From: Promethearchaeota archaeon
GTDB taxonomy: Archaea; Asgardarchaeota; Thorarchaeia; Thorarchaeales; Thorarchaeaceae
Length of the DNA stretch: 54,649 nucleotides
Assembly: GCA_014728035.1 (NCBI GenBank)
Contig: WJMJ01000042.1
Span: 1 to 54,649 of the forward strand
Direction of reading: 5' to 3'
Of the stretch, positions 25,339 to 35,763 are shown in pieces. Positions within the stretch are counted from its first letter, which is position 1. Every line of letters starts with the position of its first letter. Position numbers and translations under genes: made by a program. The notes beneath the pieces are model-generated. The model did no database searches. It was not told the origin of the DNA and saw only the letters and a program-made list of their open reading frames with translations.

Positions 25339-26949
25339 TTATTTGTAGGATTTTATTGCTCTATTTGCAAATGATAGAAAGATGATGACAAAAGATATGG
25401 TAATGATTGGTAATAGCATTAACAAAACGATATCGTGAGAAAACAACATTATCATCACCATTAGGATAGCACCTATTATGAGGTTAATAACCGGGAACGA
25501 GAAAGCCAGTGGTACAGGTGGATTCTTTGGATCATTTGTAAACACTGGGACATAAGCACCAATCATGACACCCGTAGATGCAAAGATAATAATGAGAGGG
25601 ACAACAAGTGTAGTGAGAAACAATGACCCATGAACACGGAAGAAGTAGAGGAGAAATCCGTACAAGGGTAGTGAGATTAAAGCAATCTCAAACAGGCTGA
25701 AGAGATACTTCGCTAAGACGATATCATTTGATTTGAATGGACTGGCCCTAAGCAGGTAGATATTTTCTTTTTCCTCAACAAAACTCATCAAAGCTGGTAC
25801 AGAAGCCATTTGAGTAAACAGAATCAACAATAAAAGATATGCTGGAACTGCTGCAAAAGAGAATTCAGATGGAATAGTAACCATAGGAATCCAGGGTGGA
25901 CGAAAGATATTCAAGACCAATGCGAGAATTGTTCCTACTACAACATAGAGATATTTGTAGAATTGTAATGGAGTTCTCATCTTGCTCCAGAAGTCTTTTA
26001 GAATAATCCAAACCATCGGGTCGGAAAAGTTTGAATCTGAGAAGTCAACTTGACCTCTAATTAAGCGTATTATTCGGCTCTCACTCTCTATGTGACCAGA
26101 GGTAGATGCATATTCTTCATACAAATCAGTATCAGATAGCAAAGAAATAACCAAAAATGTAAGAATAAAAGCATTCCAGAGGGTTATAAATCCCATTTCC
26201 AATTGCCATCCCGACGAGAGGAAGCCTGTTAATTCGGTCACTATCACTGTAAATGCATTCGCTGGTGAGAAACCCAATGCATAGGGGTTATCGATGAATG
26301 CAGGAAGTGAAGGTAAATAAAGCAAAATAGCAAATAGAATAACTACAATATGACGAGCTCGTGTTTGAATACGCTTTGCTAGCTTCTTCCTTATATGAAA
26401 ACCAAGGCCACCAAGAAAGTACGATACTTCTAGAAAAATGAGAACTGCAATAACTAGAAGAATTACAGGGACTATGACAACATTGGAATCAATCATGAGG
26501 GGGATAAATACTATAAATCCAAGGAGAGCATAGACAAGTCTTCGAACGAAACGCTTGATATACCGGCTGATAAAGAGTTGATATGGCTTCGCAATACTAG
26601 GCATCAAGACGTATTCATCAGAGGTTGTGAAAACACTAGCAGGTCCAGAACCAAAATATCCTGCGATAAAAGCTGAAGGAATGAATATTCCAATAGCTCC
26701 AAAAATCGCATCTCTTTCTGCAATTCCTTCAAGAGTAGACCCCATGAGATCAAGAAGAGGAGCAAAGTCTGCAAGTATCGTGATCATGAAACTAACTGTT
26801 AGAGTTCCAAAGAACATGACGGAATAGAACATAAGTAAAGAGGGAGTTGTAATAGTGCGTTTGAATTGATTGAACAGCATTCGTATTTCGTTCTTCATCA
26901 ATACAATAATGGAAGCACCCATCAATATCACCCTATTCTGGAAGTCCAC
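25339..26949 (-). CDS. ABC transporter permease (ABC-2-like export type)
   Basis: 536 residues, with about 12 hydrophobic segments in two halves separated by a loop (about 270-335). It overlaps the ATPase gene by 17 bases if GTG 26949 is used; ATG 26922 (MGASIIVLMKNEIRML) may be the true start. The N-terminal pattern MKNEIRMLFNQFKRT before the first helix matches ABC-2 type permeases, which insert or export lipids, peptides or drugs. It forms the third gene of a minus-strand unit with the ATPase (26933) and a further membrane protein (27906). The cargo cannot be inferred. Confidence 0.75.
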   Translation of the reverse strand: MDFQNRVILMGASIIVLMKNEIRMLFNQFKRTITTPSLLMFYSVMFFGTLTVSFMITILADFAPLLDLMGSTLEGIAERDAIFGAIGIFIPSAFIAGYFGSGPASVFTTSDEYVLMPSIAKPYQLFISRYIKRFVRRLVYALLGFIVFIPLMIDSNVVIVPVILLVIAVLIFLEVSYFLGGLGFHIRKKLAKRIQTRARHIVVILFAILLYLPSLPAFIDNPYALGFSPANAFTVIVTELTGFLSSGWQLEMGFITLWNAFILTFLVISLLSDTDLYEEYASTSGHIESESRIIRLIRGQVDFSDSNFSDPMVWIILKDFWSKMRTPLQFYKYLYVVVGTILALVLNIFRPPWIPMVTIPSEFSFAAVPAYLLLLILFTQMASVPALMSFVEEKENIYLLRASPFKSNDIVLAKYLFSLFEIALISLPLYGFLLYFFRVHGSLFLTTLVVPLIIIFASTGVMIGAYVPVFTNDPKNPPVPLAFSFPVINLIIGAILMVMIMLFSHDIVLLMLLPIITISFVIIFLSFANRAIKSYK

Positions 26950-27913
26950 CAGTCAACATCAGAAAGACCTCTTCTAATGTTGTTGCACCAGGATTTTCTT
27001 TCATTAACTCCTTCAAAGTGCCCTTTCCAACAACATCACCCTCATTCATAATCACAAAGCGATCACAAAGACCAGATGCAACTTCAAGAATATGAGTTGA
27101 TACTAATATTGCAGACCCTTCATTCCTCATCTTCCTAAGAAGTGCTTTTAGGGTCCAAGCACCTCGCGGATCTAATCCATATATCGGCTCATCAAGAGCT
27201 AAGATGAATGGTGGAGATCTCACTAATATTCCAACAATCAGCGTTCTTTGCAAATTCCCTTTCGACAAAGTACCTATGTAGTTATTCTCAAATTGGCGAA
27301 GATTGAACAGATCCATATAGTAGCTCATTCGGATAATTGCATCCTGTCGATTAACTTTGTAGATTTTTGCAACAAATGATAGGTATTCTCTAACCTTAAG
27401 ACTGGGATAACATGTAGGTTTCTCAGGAATATAACCAAGTCTGAATTTAGCATCGATAGGAGAATCCACGATATCATGTCCGTTAACAGCACATTGCCCT
27501 TCTGTAGCACTGATTATACCCGTTAGAATTCGTAGTGTAGTAGTTTTTCCAGCTCCATTTGGACCTACAAGACCAACTATTTCACCAGGATTAACTTCGA
27601 TATCAAGATTTTTTACCGCAACTTTCTTTCCAAACTCTTTTCGGATATTTTTCAGTTTCAAAGCGGGAGAACAAAGACTAACGGATTCCGATTCTTTCTC
27701 TTCTAGATGCTCCTCAAGTTTCGCCCAGATTGAATCAATCAGTACGGTTCTTGTTATTGTTCGAGATACCAGAGGAATTTTCATGGACTGTGCTAATCTA
27801 AGTAATTCCGCATTTTTCATATTTTCCAAGATAGTTCTTTGTACTTCCAAATTCATTCCTCCTATCTCTATAATATCCACCAGTAATTGAAAGTTAAAAT
27901 CATTGCTACTCAT
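26933..27913 (-). CDS. ABC transporter ATP-binding protein with extra N-terminal helical domain
   Basis: 326 residues from ATG 27913 (TTG 27919 is alternative; numbers below use it). Walker A GPNGAGKTT (119-127), signature TLSKGNLQ (217-224) with LSKGN instead of LSGGQ, Walker B ILALDEP (239-245) and H276 (STHILE). The ATPase begins only near residue 86; before it lies ENMKNAELLRLAQSMKIPLV and TVLIDSIWAKLEEHL, a helix-turn-helix pattern resembling SAP or Rho-N-type helical modules. By class it is an ABC-2 exporter ATPase, fed to the permease at 25339. It overlaps both neighbours by 8-17 bases. Confidence 0.88.
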   Translation of the reverse strand: MSSNDFNFQLLVDIIEIGGMNLEVQRTILENMKNAELLRLAQSMKIPLVSRTITRTVLIDSIWAKLEEHLEEKESESVSLCSPALKLKNIRKEFGKKVAVKNLDIEVNPGEIVGLVGPNGAGKTTTLRILTGIISATEGQCAVNGHDIVDSPIDAKFRLGYIPEKPTCYPSLKVREYLSFVAKIYKVNRQDAIIRMSYYMDLFNLRQFENNYIGTLSKGNLQRTLIVGILVRSPPFILALDEPIYGLDPRGAWTLKALLRKMRNEGSAILVSTHILEVASGLCDRFVIMNEGDVVGKGTLKELMKENPGATTLEEVFLMLTGGLPE

Positions 27914-28973
27914 TCTCAAATAGCTTTTTCAATCGCCAATAAAGTACCTGTAAGATTGGAACTTTTATCTGACGATTATCTTCAGTTTTTCCATGCATTG
28001 ATTTTTCTGTAAAGGTTTCTTTATAATCGGATTTCTTAACTATAAATGAAATTCCAATTAGGATAGCTATTGGAAAGGGGAGAATTAATGAAGGTTGTCC
28101 CCAAAACACAACAATAAAATTAGTATAGAATATCAAAAAAATATAGGGTGAAAGAATCAGTAGTCCAATAAAGATATTTCTTCTTTTCTCTTCTTTATCG
28201 TCCGACATGGTATTAGTAATGTATAAGAAACTTAGGACGAACGCCCATCTGAACCCACTAATTGAGAATCCAATCAAAGGAAACAATACTATAGTAAAAT
28301 AATGAGCATCGATAAAAGGAGATATTAATAATTCATGTGACAAATTCCATCCACTACCGCTAAGTAAAAACACACTATATTGTTGTTCTAAGAACTGATA
28401 CGTATTGTAGAATAGAATATCTGGAAAGAGCAAGAACACTACTAATACTGTACGAACAGAGTGTGTACGAATGATTCCAACAATTCTACTTTTTATCTTT
28501 CTACATTCTTCATCTGAAAATGTTCTTTTCAATGTTGGAACCACTATTAGAAATAGAATAGACATAGTGGAAAATGATCCAAGTGCAGGATGATTCTGAG
28601 AGTTAAGATAAAGCTCTGGTGATACATCTATTGGAGGGAAGATGTTTATAAAACCATGAAGAAGAACAACTGTTACTACACATATTGATGCAAACAAAAT
28701 CAGAACGTCTAAATTGTCAATTTGTTTCGAACGAAAAAAGAAATACACAGCTGGACCACATATCAATAAGAGATATAGAATAGTGAATGGCTGATGAATG
28801 TTCAGTCCAATATCAAGGCCAAATTCATTTGTTATTTCGAAAAGAGTTGAATGTATGAAGAACATGATGTAATCCATTCTTGTCTCAAAGTGCAGAGTTG
28901 TTGGAAGGAAAAGCATAATTCCAAACAACTTGCCCAATGAGAGCAGTTCGGATTTTGATACCATCAAACTCAC
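27906..28973 (-). CDS. Polytopic membrane protein of unknown function, ABC-operon partner
   Basis: 355 residues with about 8 hydrophobic segments and a short basic C-terminal tail ending in KVPILQVLYWRLKKLFENE. First gene of the unit with the ABC ATPase, which it overlaps by 8 bases. The start is GTG 28973 or ATG 28964. No family is recognised, but a protein at 51025 resembles it: both have a middle YITNTM/YTINNM segment before a positively charged loop, a PFPIAI/PIPLVI helix and the same closing IK(V/I)P...YWR motif. They are paralogues, so this is a distinct family and not a random membrane ORF. A role as accessory subunit of the exporter is inferred from the operon only. Confidence 0.65.
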   Translation of the reverse strand: MSLMVSKSELLSLGKLFGIMLFLPTTLHFETRMDYIMFFIHSTLFEITNEFGLDIGLNIHQPFTILYLLLICGPAVYFFFRSKQIDNLDVLILFASICVVTVVLLHGFINIFPPIDVSPELYLNSQNHPALGSFSTMSILFLIVVPTLKRTFSDEECRKIKSRIVGIIRTHSVRTVLVVFLLFPDILFYNTYQFLEQQYSVFLLSGSGWNLSHELLISPFIDAHYFTIVLFPLIGFSISGFRWAFVLSFLYITNTMSDDKEEKRRNIFIGLLILSPYIFLIFYTNFIVVFWGQPSLILPFPIAILIGISFIVKKSDYKETFTEKSMHGKTEDNRQIKVPILQVLYWRLKKLFENE

Positions 28974-29029
28974 ATCAATCTGGATGGTATGGATTATTTA
29001 ACTTGAAAAAGGTGATGGACTCAGCCAGA

Positions 29030-29740
29030 TTACTTGAAATGATATAACCTGACTGGTACTATACCCAAATATTGTAACTCCCAGTCTACTAATTTTGTTC
29101 TAATCGCAAATACTTCTACTCCATTTTCATATGCATATCGTAATGCATCACCAAAATTTGGGTCCATAGGGTCATTTGGAGAGAATAGCTCAGCATCTGG
29201 CCTCTGAATCACAAATACTACCATTGCATTTTCTACAAGACCATCTGATAATGCCTTGACTAAGTGAAGCATATGTCTTGCTCCTCGTTTAGTTGGAGCA
29301 TCTGGAAAGAGCGTATGTCCCTGCTCTACTAATGTACAAGACTTGACCTCAATGACTGTTCTTCCCGATTCTCCATCAAGTAGAAAATCAAATCGACCGT
29401 TATACATAGATGGTTCTGGTTTAATTGAAGTATAATTATTGATAAATGGTAATTGATGGGTCTCAAGTTTTTTCTTCATAAAGCGATTTGGAAGATTGGA
29501 ATCAATTGATACTATCAAATCCTCATGCTTCACCGCAACCATATCATAATCGGTCTTTCTGTGTTTAGCAGCTGCTTTCCTAAGATATACCGTTTTTCCT
29601 GGGTTTAGCAATTCATTCATTCGACCAGGATTCGGAACGAATACATCAACCTCTCTATCTTGAATCCTCACTTTCCCCAAGAATCTGTTCGGTCTGCTAA
29701 TGAAATGCCCTATAATATAATCAGAAGTCGACTCTTTCAC
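29030..29740 (-). CDS. sfsA: SfsA family protein (sugar fermentation stimulation protein A homologue)
   Basis: 236 residues, the usual family length, from GTG 29740. Hallmarks in order: RFLGKVRI, VPNPGRMNELL, the D-x-x-E-V-K pattern of a PD-(D/E)XK-type fold in RFDFLLDGESGRTVIEVKSC, FPDAPTKRGARHMLHL, and QRPDAELFSPNDPMDPNF. SfsA binds nucleic acid; its nuclease activity has been proposed and its cell role remains vague. Single gene here, upstream of the ABC unit in the same direction, 56 bases between. Confidence 0.92.
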   Translation of the reverse strand: MKESTSDYIIGHFISRPNRFLGKVRIQDREVDVFVPNPGRMNELLNPGKTVYLRKAAAKHRKTDYDMVAVKHEDLIVSIDSNLPNRFMKKKLETHQLPFINNYTSIKPEPSMYNGRFDFLLDGESGRTVIEVKSCTLVEQGHTLFPDAPTKRGARHMLHLVKALSDGLVENAMVVFVIQRPDAELFSPNDPMDPNFGDALRYAYENGVEVFAIRTKLVDWELQYLGIVPVRLYHFK

Positions 29741-29860
29741 ATCCTATTTTTGTAACCATGGGATTATAGAAAAAGACCGTCATTACCGCAGAAAAGAATC
29801 TATCACAATTTCTCTTATCAAGGTACTAAACATTGGTATCTAAAATGTGGATGAATGATT

Positions 29861-29866
29861 AAGGGG
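29861..29866 (+). promoter_or_regulatory. Ribosome binding site of the largest kinase
   Basis: AAGGGG lies seven bases ahead of ATG 29874 and fixes that start. Confidence 0.45.
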
Positions 29867-29873
29867 ACAAACT

Positions 29874-32800
29874 ATGGAAATCAGGATCCTAGTGGTGGAT
29901 GATAACGATGATTTCAGAAACATCGCCAAAACGTTTCTCGAAAGAGCTGATTCATGTTTCAAAATAGACACAACATCTGATGCTAGGGATGCCATTATTG
30001 AATTACAAAATAACGAGTATGACGCGATTGTTTCTGATTATCAAATGCCTGTGATGGATGGTTTGGAACTACTTGAAGCGATAAGGTCAATGGGAAATGA
30101 TATTCCTTTTGTTATGTTTACTGGTAGGTCTCGTGAAGAAGTTGCAATAAAGGCCCTGAATCTAGGAGCTACTCAATATGTGAAGAAAGGTGGAGATTTT
30201 AAATCTCAATTTACTGAGCTTGCACATATTGTCAAGTCAGCTGTTGAGCATCGAAGAGCATCTATAGCACTGAGCGAATCAGAAAGGAGATATCGGCTTT
30301 TAGCAGAGAATGTAACGGATGTTATATTCACCATCAATCTGGATCTAGAAATGACCTTTGTCAGTCCTTCAGTCGAAAAGGCAATCGGATGGAAACCTGA
30401 AGAGATACAGGGAAAATCTGCACGGCACATTATCGAGTTATTAGATTTCACCATCACAATTCAAGAACTTGAAGAAATAATCGTACAAGAATTACAGGAA
30501 CAAGATACCATTGAAAATCTTGGTCCTCTGCAATTTCAAATCAAACACAAAAACGGAAATCGCATTACTATAGAAATGAAAACAAGTGCTCTTACATCTC
30601 AAGAAGGAAGGACAATTGGAATAATTGGAACCGCTAGAGATATCACAAAACGGGTTGAGACGTCTGAAGCAGCGAAAAAATCCGCAGAACAATACGTAAA
30701 ACTTCTTGAAGCAATTCATGACGCAGTATTTGTTCTCGATAGAGAATACAGAATAATACTCACGAATCACGCTTCTACAAGATCGACAGACGTTCCTCAA
30801 GAACAGCTTATTGGAAAGAAAATTACGGATATATTTCCTCAGCTAGAAAATACAGTTTTTCTCCAAACATACAACAAAGTGATGAATACTAGACAGAAAG
30901 AATCAGTGCTCGGCCCTTTTCATTTTGAGGATGGAAAATATGGATGGTACCAAATAGATGTTTACCCAACTGATGAAGGAATTCTCTGTATCTCACGGGA
31001 TGTTACAGAACGGGAGACGAGTAAAAAAGAGATTGAACGGAAGATTGAGATAGAGCAACTCATCAATCGTATGTTATCCTCTTTCTTCACAGAAGATGTA
31101 ATAGATAAAGCTATAACTCATTCAATTGAGGAGATAGGAAAAACATTTGATGCTAGCTATTGCGCTGTTCGAGTATGGGATAACACAGAATTACCTATTC
31201 AAAAATTCTATTTATGGAGCAAGGATAACAATCTCAACATACATGAAGCTCCAGCTATTCAAGATTACAGCTGGTTAGTGAACCAAATAAAATTGCATAA
31301 TATCTTGATTATTGAAAATATCGGAGAAATTCCAGATACGAGAGCAGAAGAAAAAGCATTCTTTGAAGCACTAAATATTCAATCAGTGATTGCAATGCCT
31401 CTATTTCTAAGTGGAGAATCCTCCTCCGTTATCGGTTTGGGATTTAGTGAAACAAGTCCGCATTCAATTGAGAATGAGCTGAACCTAATTGAACTTGTAG
31501 TCCAGACTTTCAGTGAAGCATTAGAAAGAAGAGCTATCCAAGAACTTCTTGAAATTCAAAAAGAGAAGTACAAGCTATTAGCAGATAATAGCTCAGACAT
31601 TATCATCTTAGCTGATAAGGATCTTCGGATAGAATTCATTAGTCCCTCAGTTGAAAAAATGTTAGGAGTATCACCACAAGACATATTGAATAAACCCCTT
31701 ACTCTATTAATTCATCCGAGGATGCAAAAGGCAACAAAACGAAAAATTGAACAACTGTATCTTGATAATCAAGAGTCTGATGCATATCATTTCGAAATCC
31801 AGATGATGACAGATACAGACCAAGAAAAATGGGGAGAAATTGCAATATCGGTTCTAAATCCTCACACTCAAGATTTTCGTATTGTTGGTGAGATTAGAGA
31901 TATCACAGAACGGCGAATTGCAGAAGAAGAACTCAGAAAAAGTGAAGAAAGGTACAGAAGTCTCATTCAAGGATTTCAGGGTATTGCCTACAGAAGCACT
32001 CCGTTGGGAGAGTTCTATTTCATTCATGGAGATGTTGAGGGATTAACTGGAAGAAAACAATCTGAATTTTTAACCGGTAAGATAAGATTCTTGGATATGG
32101 TGCATCCTGATGACAGAGACAGGGTAAAAGAGATTGGAAGAAAATGCTCTAGAATCCCGGGTTACAAATCTAAAAGAGAATACAGAATTGTCAGTCCAGA
32201 AGGATATATCCGATGGGTGCAAGAATCAATTTCAAATATATGTAATGAGAGCTGGGAAGTCACTCAAATTGAAGGTGTTCTTATTGATATCACTATGACA
32301 AAGCTTGCACAAGAAAGCTTGCGAGAGAGTGAGCAGGTACTTCGAGACCTGTTTCATTCTATTCCAGATCCAGCATTTCTATGGAGAAAAGATGAGAATA
32401 TCGTTTATACAACTTTAGCGAATAAAGCAGCTTGTGACCTTTTGCAAATGGATGATATCAAGGGCATGGGAATGAGGGTAGAAGAGCTGCACAAGTATAA
32501 TCCAGAAATAATTGAGTTAATATACAAGGCTTTTGACGAGGGCGTATCAATTAGAAAAGAATGTGCAACTCAGTTCTCAGGAGATGGCAAAAAAATCTGG
32601 TCTATGCTCGCATTATCTCAGACCGCAGATGGTAGTGTGCTTGAGATATTGACAGACCTATCAGATCAAAGAGATACAGAGATTGCATTACGGGAATCCG
32701 AGAGAAAATATAGAAGCTTTGTTCAGGATTTCTACGGGATTGCCTATCGATTGGACATCGACTTGAAACCGATATTCGTTCATGGAGCAGTTGAAGAACT

Positions 32801-34442
32801 AACAGGTTATTCTGCTGAAGAGATATTTGATATAAGTAACATTTTGCATCCTCTCGTTATTGAAGATGATGCAATTCGAGTTGCAGAGTTTTGGAGCAAT
32901 ATCTTAAACACATCTGAGCCTCAAAGCATAACATATCGAATTCGAAGAAAGGACGAATCCATCAGATGGACTGAACATAGAGTTCATGTCATAAGAGAAA
33001 ACGATGGAACACCAAAATATATTCAAGGAACTACAATTGATGTGACTGAAAAAGTCAAAGCAGAAAATGAACTTCGCGAAAGCGAGGAAAGACATCGAAC
33101 CATCATAAATTCGATGCACGATATGATTTTGGTTTATGATAAAGAAAATCGATTTGTTCAATTCTATTGTTCTGAAAATTCTCCACTATATGGCAGGCCT
33201 GAATTATTCATTGGTGAAAATTCAGGAGTGACCTTCCCCACTACTAAGAATGGAGAAGCTATCTCACTTGTTGAACGAGTTAGAAAAACTGGTAAGAGCC
33301 ATATAATTGATTTTCCAATGAGTATTGATGGTGTGAAATACTGGTTCTCAGCTCAATTATCACTTCATGAGGATGGAGAAAGTATCGTTTCAGTAGTTCG
33401 CGATATGACGAGAAGAAAGAAAATTGAAGAAGCTCTTCGGGATAATGAAGAGAAGTTTCGAAGACTATTTCAAGAGATTCCTGAACCATCAACTCTATGG
33501 GAACTTCAATCGGATGGAAGTATTATTCTGGCAATGGTAAACAGTTCATTTCTGGAAAAATCAAACGGAAGAATTTCAAAGTTCATAGGTACTCCCATAG
33601 AAGAAGTTTACGATTTCTACCCAGCTTATTGTGATGCAATAAAAGAGGTCATGCAGACAGGTCTTCCGAAAACACTGGAACTACCCCTTCACTTTGAAAA
33701 TGATGACAATGGTTGGTTTATCTGCGAGTTCGCTAAAACATCCGATAATCTAGTATTGGTAATCTCAACCGATCTAACTGATATACTGGAGATACAGAAG
33801 AAGCTAACTATCCAAAAAGAAGAATTGAGCAGATTTGCTCATCACATGTCCCATGATTTACGAAACTATCTGCATAATATCCTTGGTTATGCAGTACTTC
33901 TTGAAGATGAATATAATCCAGAACACATTAAGGGCATAGTATCTTCTGTAAATAAAGCTGAGAAGCTGCTGAGTAAATCTGTTGATTTAGCTGATGCTGG
34001 TTTCATTATTGGAACCAGAGAAGAGGTTCATCTGAAAATGATAATGGATAGTATTATCGAAGCTATTGTTCCTGATTCTATTACTTTGGAAATGGAATCT
34101 CTTCCTATTGTAGTCTGTGATCCTGTAAAGGTAGAACAGGCACTTAGTAATATTCTATCCAATGCAATAGATCACGGAAATCCGAATGAGATTACAATTA
34201 CAACAAGACAATCAAACGATGGAATAGCAATTCTCATCAAAAACGATGGGATACCAATACCTCAGGAATATAGAGATTTGATACTTCGAGAAGGTTTTTC
34301 AACCAGAGAAGAAGGAGGAGGCTTGGGGTTAGCAATCGTTCAAAAAGTATTTGATGCACATGGATGGGAAATTCGCTTAGAAGATACTCAGCAGACTTGT
34401 TTTAAAATTTCAATACCTAAAGAAGATCTCGTAGAATTTTGA
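29874..34442 (+). CDS. Giant hybrid sensor histidine kinase: receiver, eight PAS, one GAF, kinase core
   Basis: 1522 residues, cytosolic. Receiver (1-120): D9/D10 pocket, phosphoacceptor D55 (VSDYQMP), K104 (YVKKGG). PAS 1 starts near 137 and PAS 2 near 265; a GAF domain covers about 390-555; PAS 3 to 8 follow, each led by an ESExxYR-like linker (SEERYRSL, ESERKYRSF and so on). H-box: FAHHMSHDLRN, H1327; HATPase to the C-terminus, with KNDGIPIP at the G1 box and GGLGLAI. It belongs with the kinases at 1997 and 38652 by H-box and by the shared ADAGxxIG linker. Its last PAS resembles that of the 38652 protein. No DNA-binding output. Eight PAS sensors point to integration of several redox or ligand cues. 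Confidence 0.92.
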   Translation: MEIRILVVDDNDDFRNIAKTFLERADSCFKIDTTSDARDAIIELQNNEYDAIVSDYQMPVMDGLELLEAIRSMGNDIPFVMFTGRSREEVAIKALNLGATQYVKKGGDFKSQFTELAHIVKSAVEHRRASIALSESERRYRLLAENVTDVIFTINLDLEMTFVSPSVEKAIGWKPEEIQGKSARHIIELLDFTITIQELEEIIVQELQEQDTIENLGPLQFQIKHKNGNRITIEMKTSALTSQEGRTIGIIGTARDITKRVETSEAAKKSAEQYVKLLEAIHDAVFVLDREYRIILTNHASTRSTDVPQEQLIGKKITDIFPQLENTVFLQTYNKVMNTRQKESVLGPFHFEDGKYGWYQIDVYPTDEGILCISRDVTERETSKKEIERKIEIEQLINRMLSSFFTEDVIDKAITHSIEEIGKTFDASYCAVRVWDNTELPIQKFYLWSKDNNLNIHEAPAIQDYSWLVNQIKLHNILIIENIGEIPDTRAEEKAFFEALNIQSVIAMPLFLSGESSSVIGLGFSETSPHSIENELNLIELVVQTFSEALERRAIQELLEIQKEKYKLLADNSSDIIILADKDLRIEFISPSVEKMLGVSPQDILNKPLTLLIHPRMQKATKRKIEQLYLDNQESDAYHFEIQMMTDTDQEKWGEIAISVLNPHTQDFRIVGEIRDITERRIAEEELRKSEERYRSLIQGFQGIAYRSTPLGEFYFIHGDVEGLTGRKQSEFLTGKIRFLDMVHPDDRDRVKEIGRKCSRIPGYKSKREYRIVSPEGYIRWVQESISNICNESWEVTQIEGVLIDITMTKLAQESLRESEQVLRDLFHSIPDPAFLWRKDENIVYTTLANKAACDLLQMDDIKGMGMRVEELHKYNPEIIELIYKAFDEGVSIRKECATQFSGDGKKIWSMLALSQTADGSVLEILTDLSDQRDTEIALRESERKYRSFVQDFYGIAYRLDIDLKPIFVHGAVEELTGYSAEEIFDISNILHPLVIEDDAIRVAEFWSNILNTSEPQSITYRIRRKDESIRWTEHRVHVIRENDGTPKYIQGTTIDVTEKVKAENELRESEERHRTIINSMHDMILVYDKENRFVQFYCSENSPLYGRPELFIGENSGVTFPTTKNGEAISLVERVRKTGKSHIIDFPMSIDGVKYWFSAQLSLHEDGESIVSVVRDMTRRKKIEEALRDNEEKFRRLFQEIPEPSTLWELQSDGSIILAMVNSSFLEKSNGRISKFIGTPIEEVYDFYPAYCDAIKEVMQTGLPKTLELPLHFENDDNGWFICEFAKTSDNLVLVISTDLTDILEIQKKLTIQKEELSRFAHHMSHDLRNYLHNILGYAVLLEDEYNPEHIKGIVSSVNKAEKLLSKSVDLADAGFIIGTREEVHLKMIMDSIIEAIVPDSITLEMESLPIVVCDPVKVEQALSNILSNAIDHGNPNEITITTRQSNDGIAILIKNDGIPIPQEYRDLILREGFSTREEGGGLGLAIVQKVFDAHGWEIRLEDTQQTCFKISIPKEDLVEF

Positions 34443-34454
34443 GTACAGATCATT

Positions 34455-34473
34455 CCTTGAAAGGTAGTCAAGG
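34455..34473. terminator. Short hairpin between convergent kinase and polymerase IV genes
   Basis: CCTTGA, loop AAGGTAG, TCAAGG (6-bp stem), 13 bases after the kinase stop. No T-run on either side. Confidence 0.3.
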
Positions 34474-34516
34474 CAAAATATCGAACATGTAAATCTATTA
34501 TTAGGTTGATTAGACT

Positions 34517-35620
34517 TCAAAGATATTGTGTGAGGGTCATTTGATTACTTATCTGATGTAATGAGGAAACTTTGACTCCGATTAATCGAATAGCTTTGAG
34601 AGGATTTCTATTTTGATCGAATAGATTACAAGCGATGGAACTTAAGGTATGTATATCATCACAATAACGTGGTATAGTTCTACTTCTTTGAACAGTCGTA
34701 TAATCAGCATATCGTATTTTAACAGTCACCGTTTTGAAGGCTAACTCTTTCATGTGTAATTTTTTTGTTATTTTCTTGCAAATCCGAACGATATAGTTGT
34801 TTATGATTTCGGGTAAATCTGGATCGATATCCTTCATGAATGTTTTATCTTTACTGATGGATTTTCTAACACGTGGTCCATTATCTAGTAAAGGACGAGT
34901 ATCAATCCCAGATGCACGGTTAAGCAGCCATTTCGATGACTTACCCATAATAGGCCAGAGTTCGGTTAGACTCATTTTTTGAATTTGTCCTAATTTTTGA
35001 ATTCCAAAATCTTTCAATCGAGCAGCAGTTTTTTTACCAACACCGTGTAGTGCTTGAACATCTAAGGGAGCTAGAAACTCTATTATATCCCTGGGATTAG
35101 GTCCAACTAATGTTATTCCTCTTGGTTTCTTCATTCCCGCAGCAATCTTAGCTACTGACATATTTGGAGCAATACCAATAGAACAGGGGAGAGAAGTTTC
35201 TTGCTTAACAGCTGCTTGAAGGTCCTGAGCTAAAAATATAGGATTCCCATATTCACAAGTTCCCTCTGTGACCTCAATATATGCTTCGTCAATACTCGCT
35301 CTACGTAATCTACCCTCATCTGAATATTCTCTTAAGACATCCATAAATTCATTTGAAGCTACAACATAATTCGAAAACTCCCCATTTACAAATGCAGCTT
35401 CGGGACATAAACGATATGCTTTGGAAACAGGCATACCCGAATGAATACCATATGCTCTAGCCTCATAAGAAACAGCACGAACAACACCACGCCCATTACC
35501 CTTTTTGGGATCGTGTCCAACACATACAGGTCTTCCAATGAGCTCTGGATGATTACGATATTGCTCTACAGATGCAAAAAAGGCATCCATATCAATGAGC
35601 ATTATCCATCTATTTTCCAC
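34517..35620 (-). CDS. dinB: Y-family DNA polymerase IV (DinB)
   Basis: 367 residues, the normal length. Catalytic acids are D10 in LIDMDAFF and D111-E112 in ASIDEAYIE; F15 is the probable steric gate; SYEARAYGIHSGMP and the helix-hairpin-helix ALHGVGKKTAARLKDFG are intact. The last eight residues QMTLTQYL fit the PCNA-interacting PIP box (QxxLxxYL), which supports an archaeal replication setting. It performs error-prone bypass of damaged bases. It runs antiparallel between two sensor kinases with no visible DNA-damage operator; a 72-base gap with a short hairpin separates it from the kinase at 29874. Confidence 0.95.
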   Translation of the reverse strand: MENRWIMLIDMDAFFASVEQYRNHPELIGRPVCVGHDPKKGNGRGVVRAVSYEARAYGIHSGMPVSKAYRLCPEAAFVNGEFSNYVVASNEFMDVLREYSDEGRLRRASIDEAYIEVTEGTCEYGNPIFLAQDLQAAVKQETSLPCSIGIAPNMSVAKIAAGMKKPRGITLVGPNPRDIIEFLAPLDVQALHGVGKKTAARLKDFGIQKLGQIQKMSLTELWPIMGKSSKWLLNRASGIDTRPLLDNGPRVRKSISKDKTFMKDIDPDLPEIINNYIVRICKKITKKLHMKELAFKTVTVKIRYADYTTVQRSRTIPRYCDDIHTLSSIACNLFDQNRNPLKAIRLIGVKVSSLHQISNQMTLTQYL

Positions 35621-35763
35621 TTAACTCACCATATAACATTCAAGATATCATATCTATCAGGTTTTTTTCCAGTACAAGTTCAAGTAAAAGAACAAATAAA
35701 GCCCAGAGAGATACCCGTAACTATTCAACTCTCAGGAAAACTATAGGCATCTAACCAACATAG

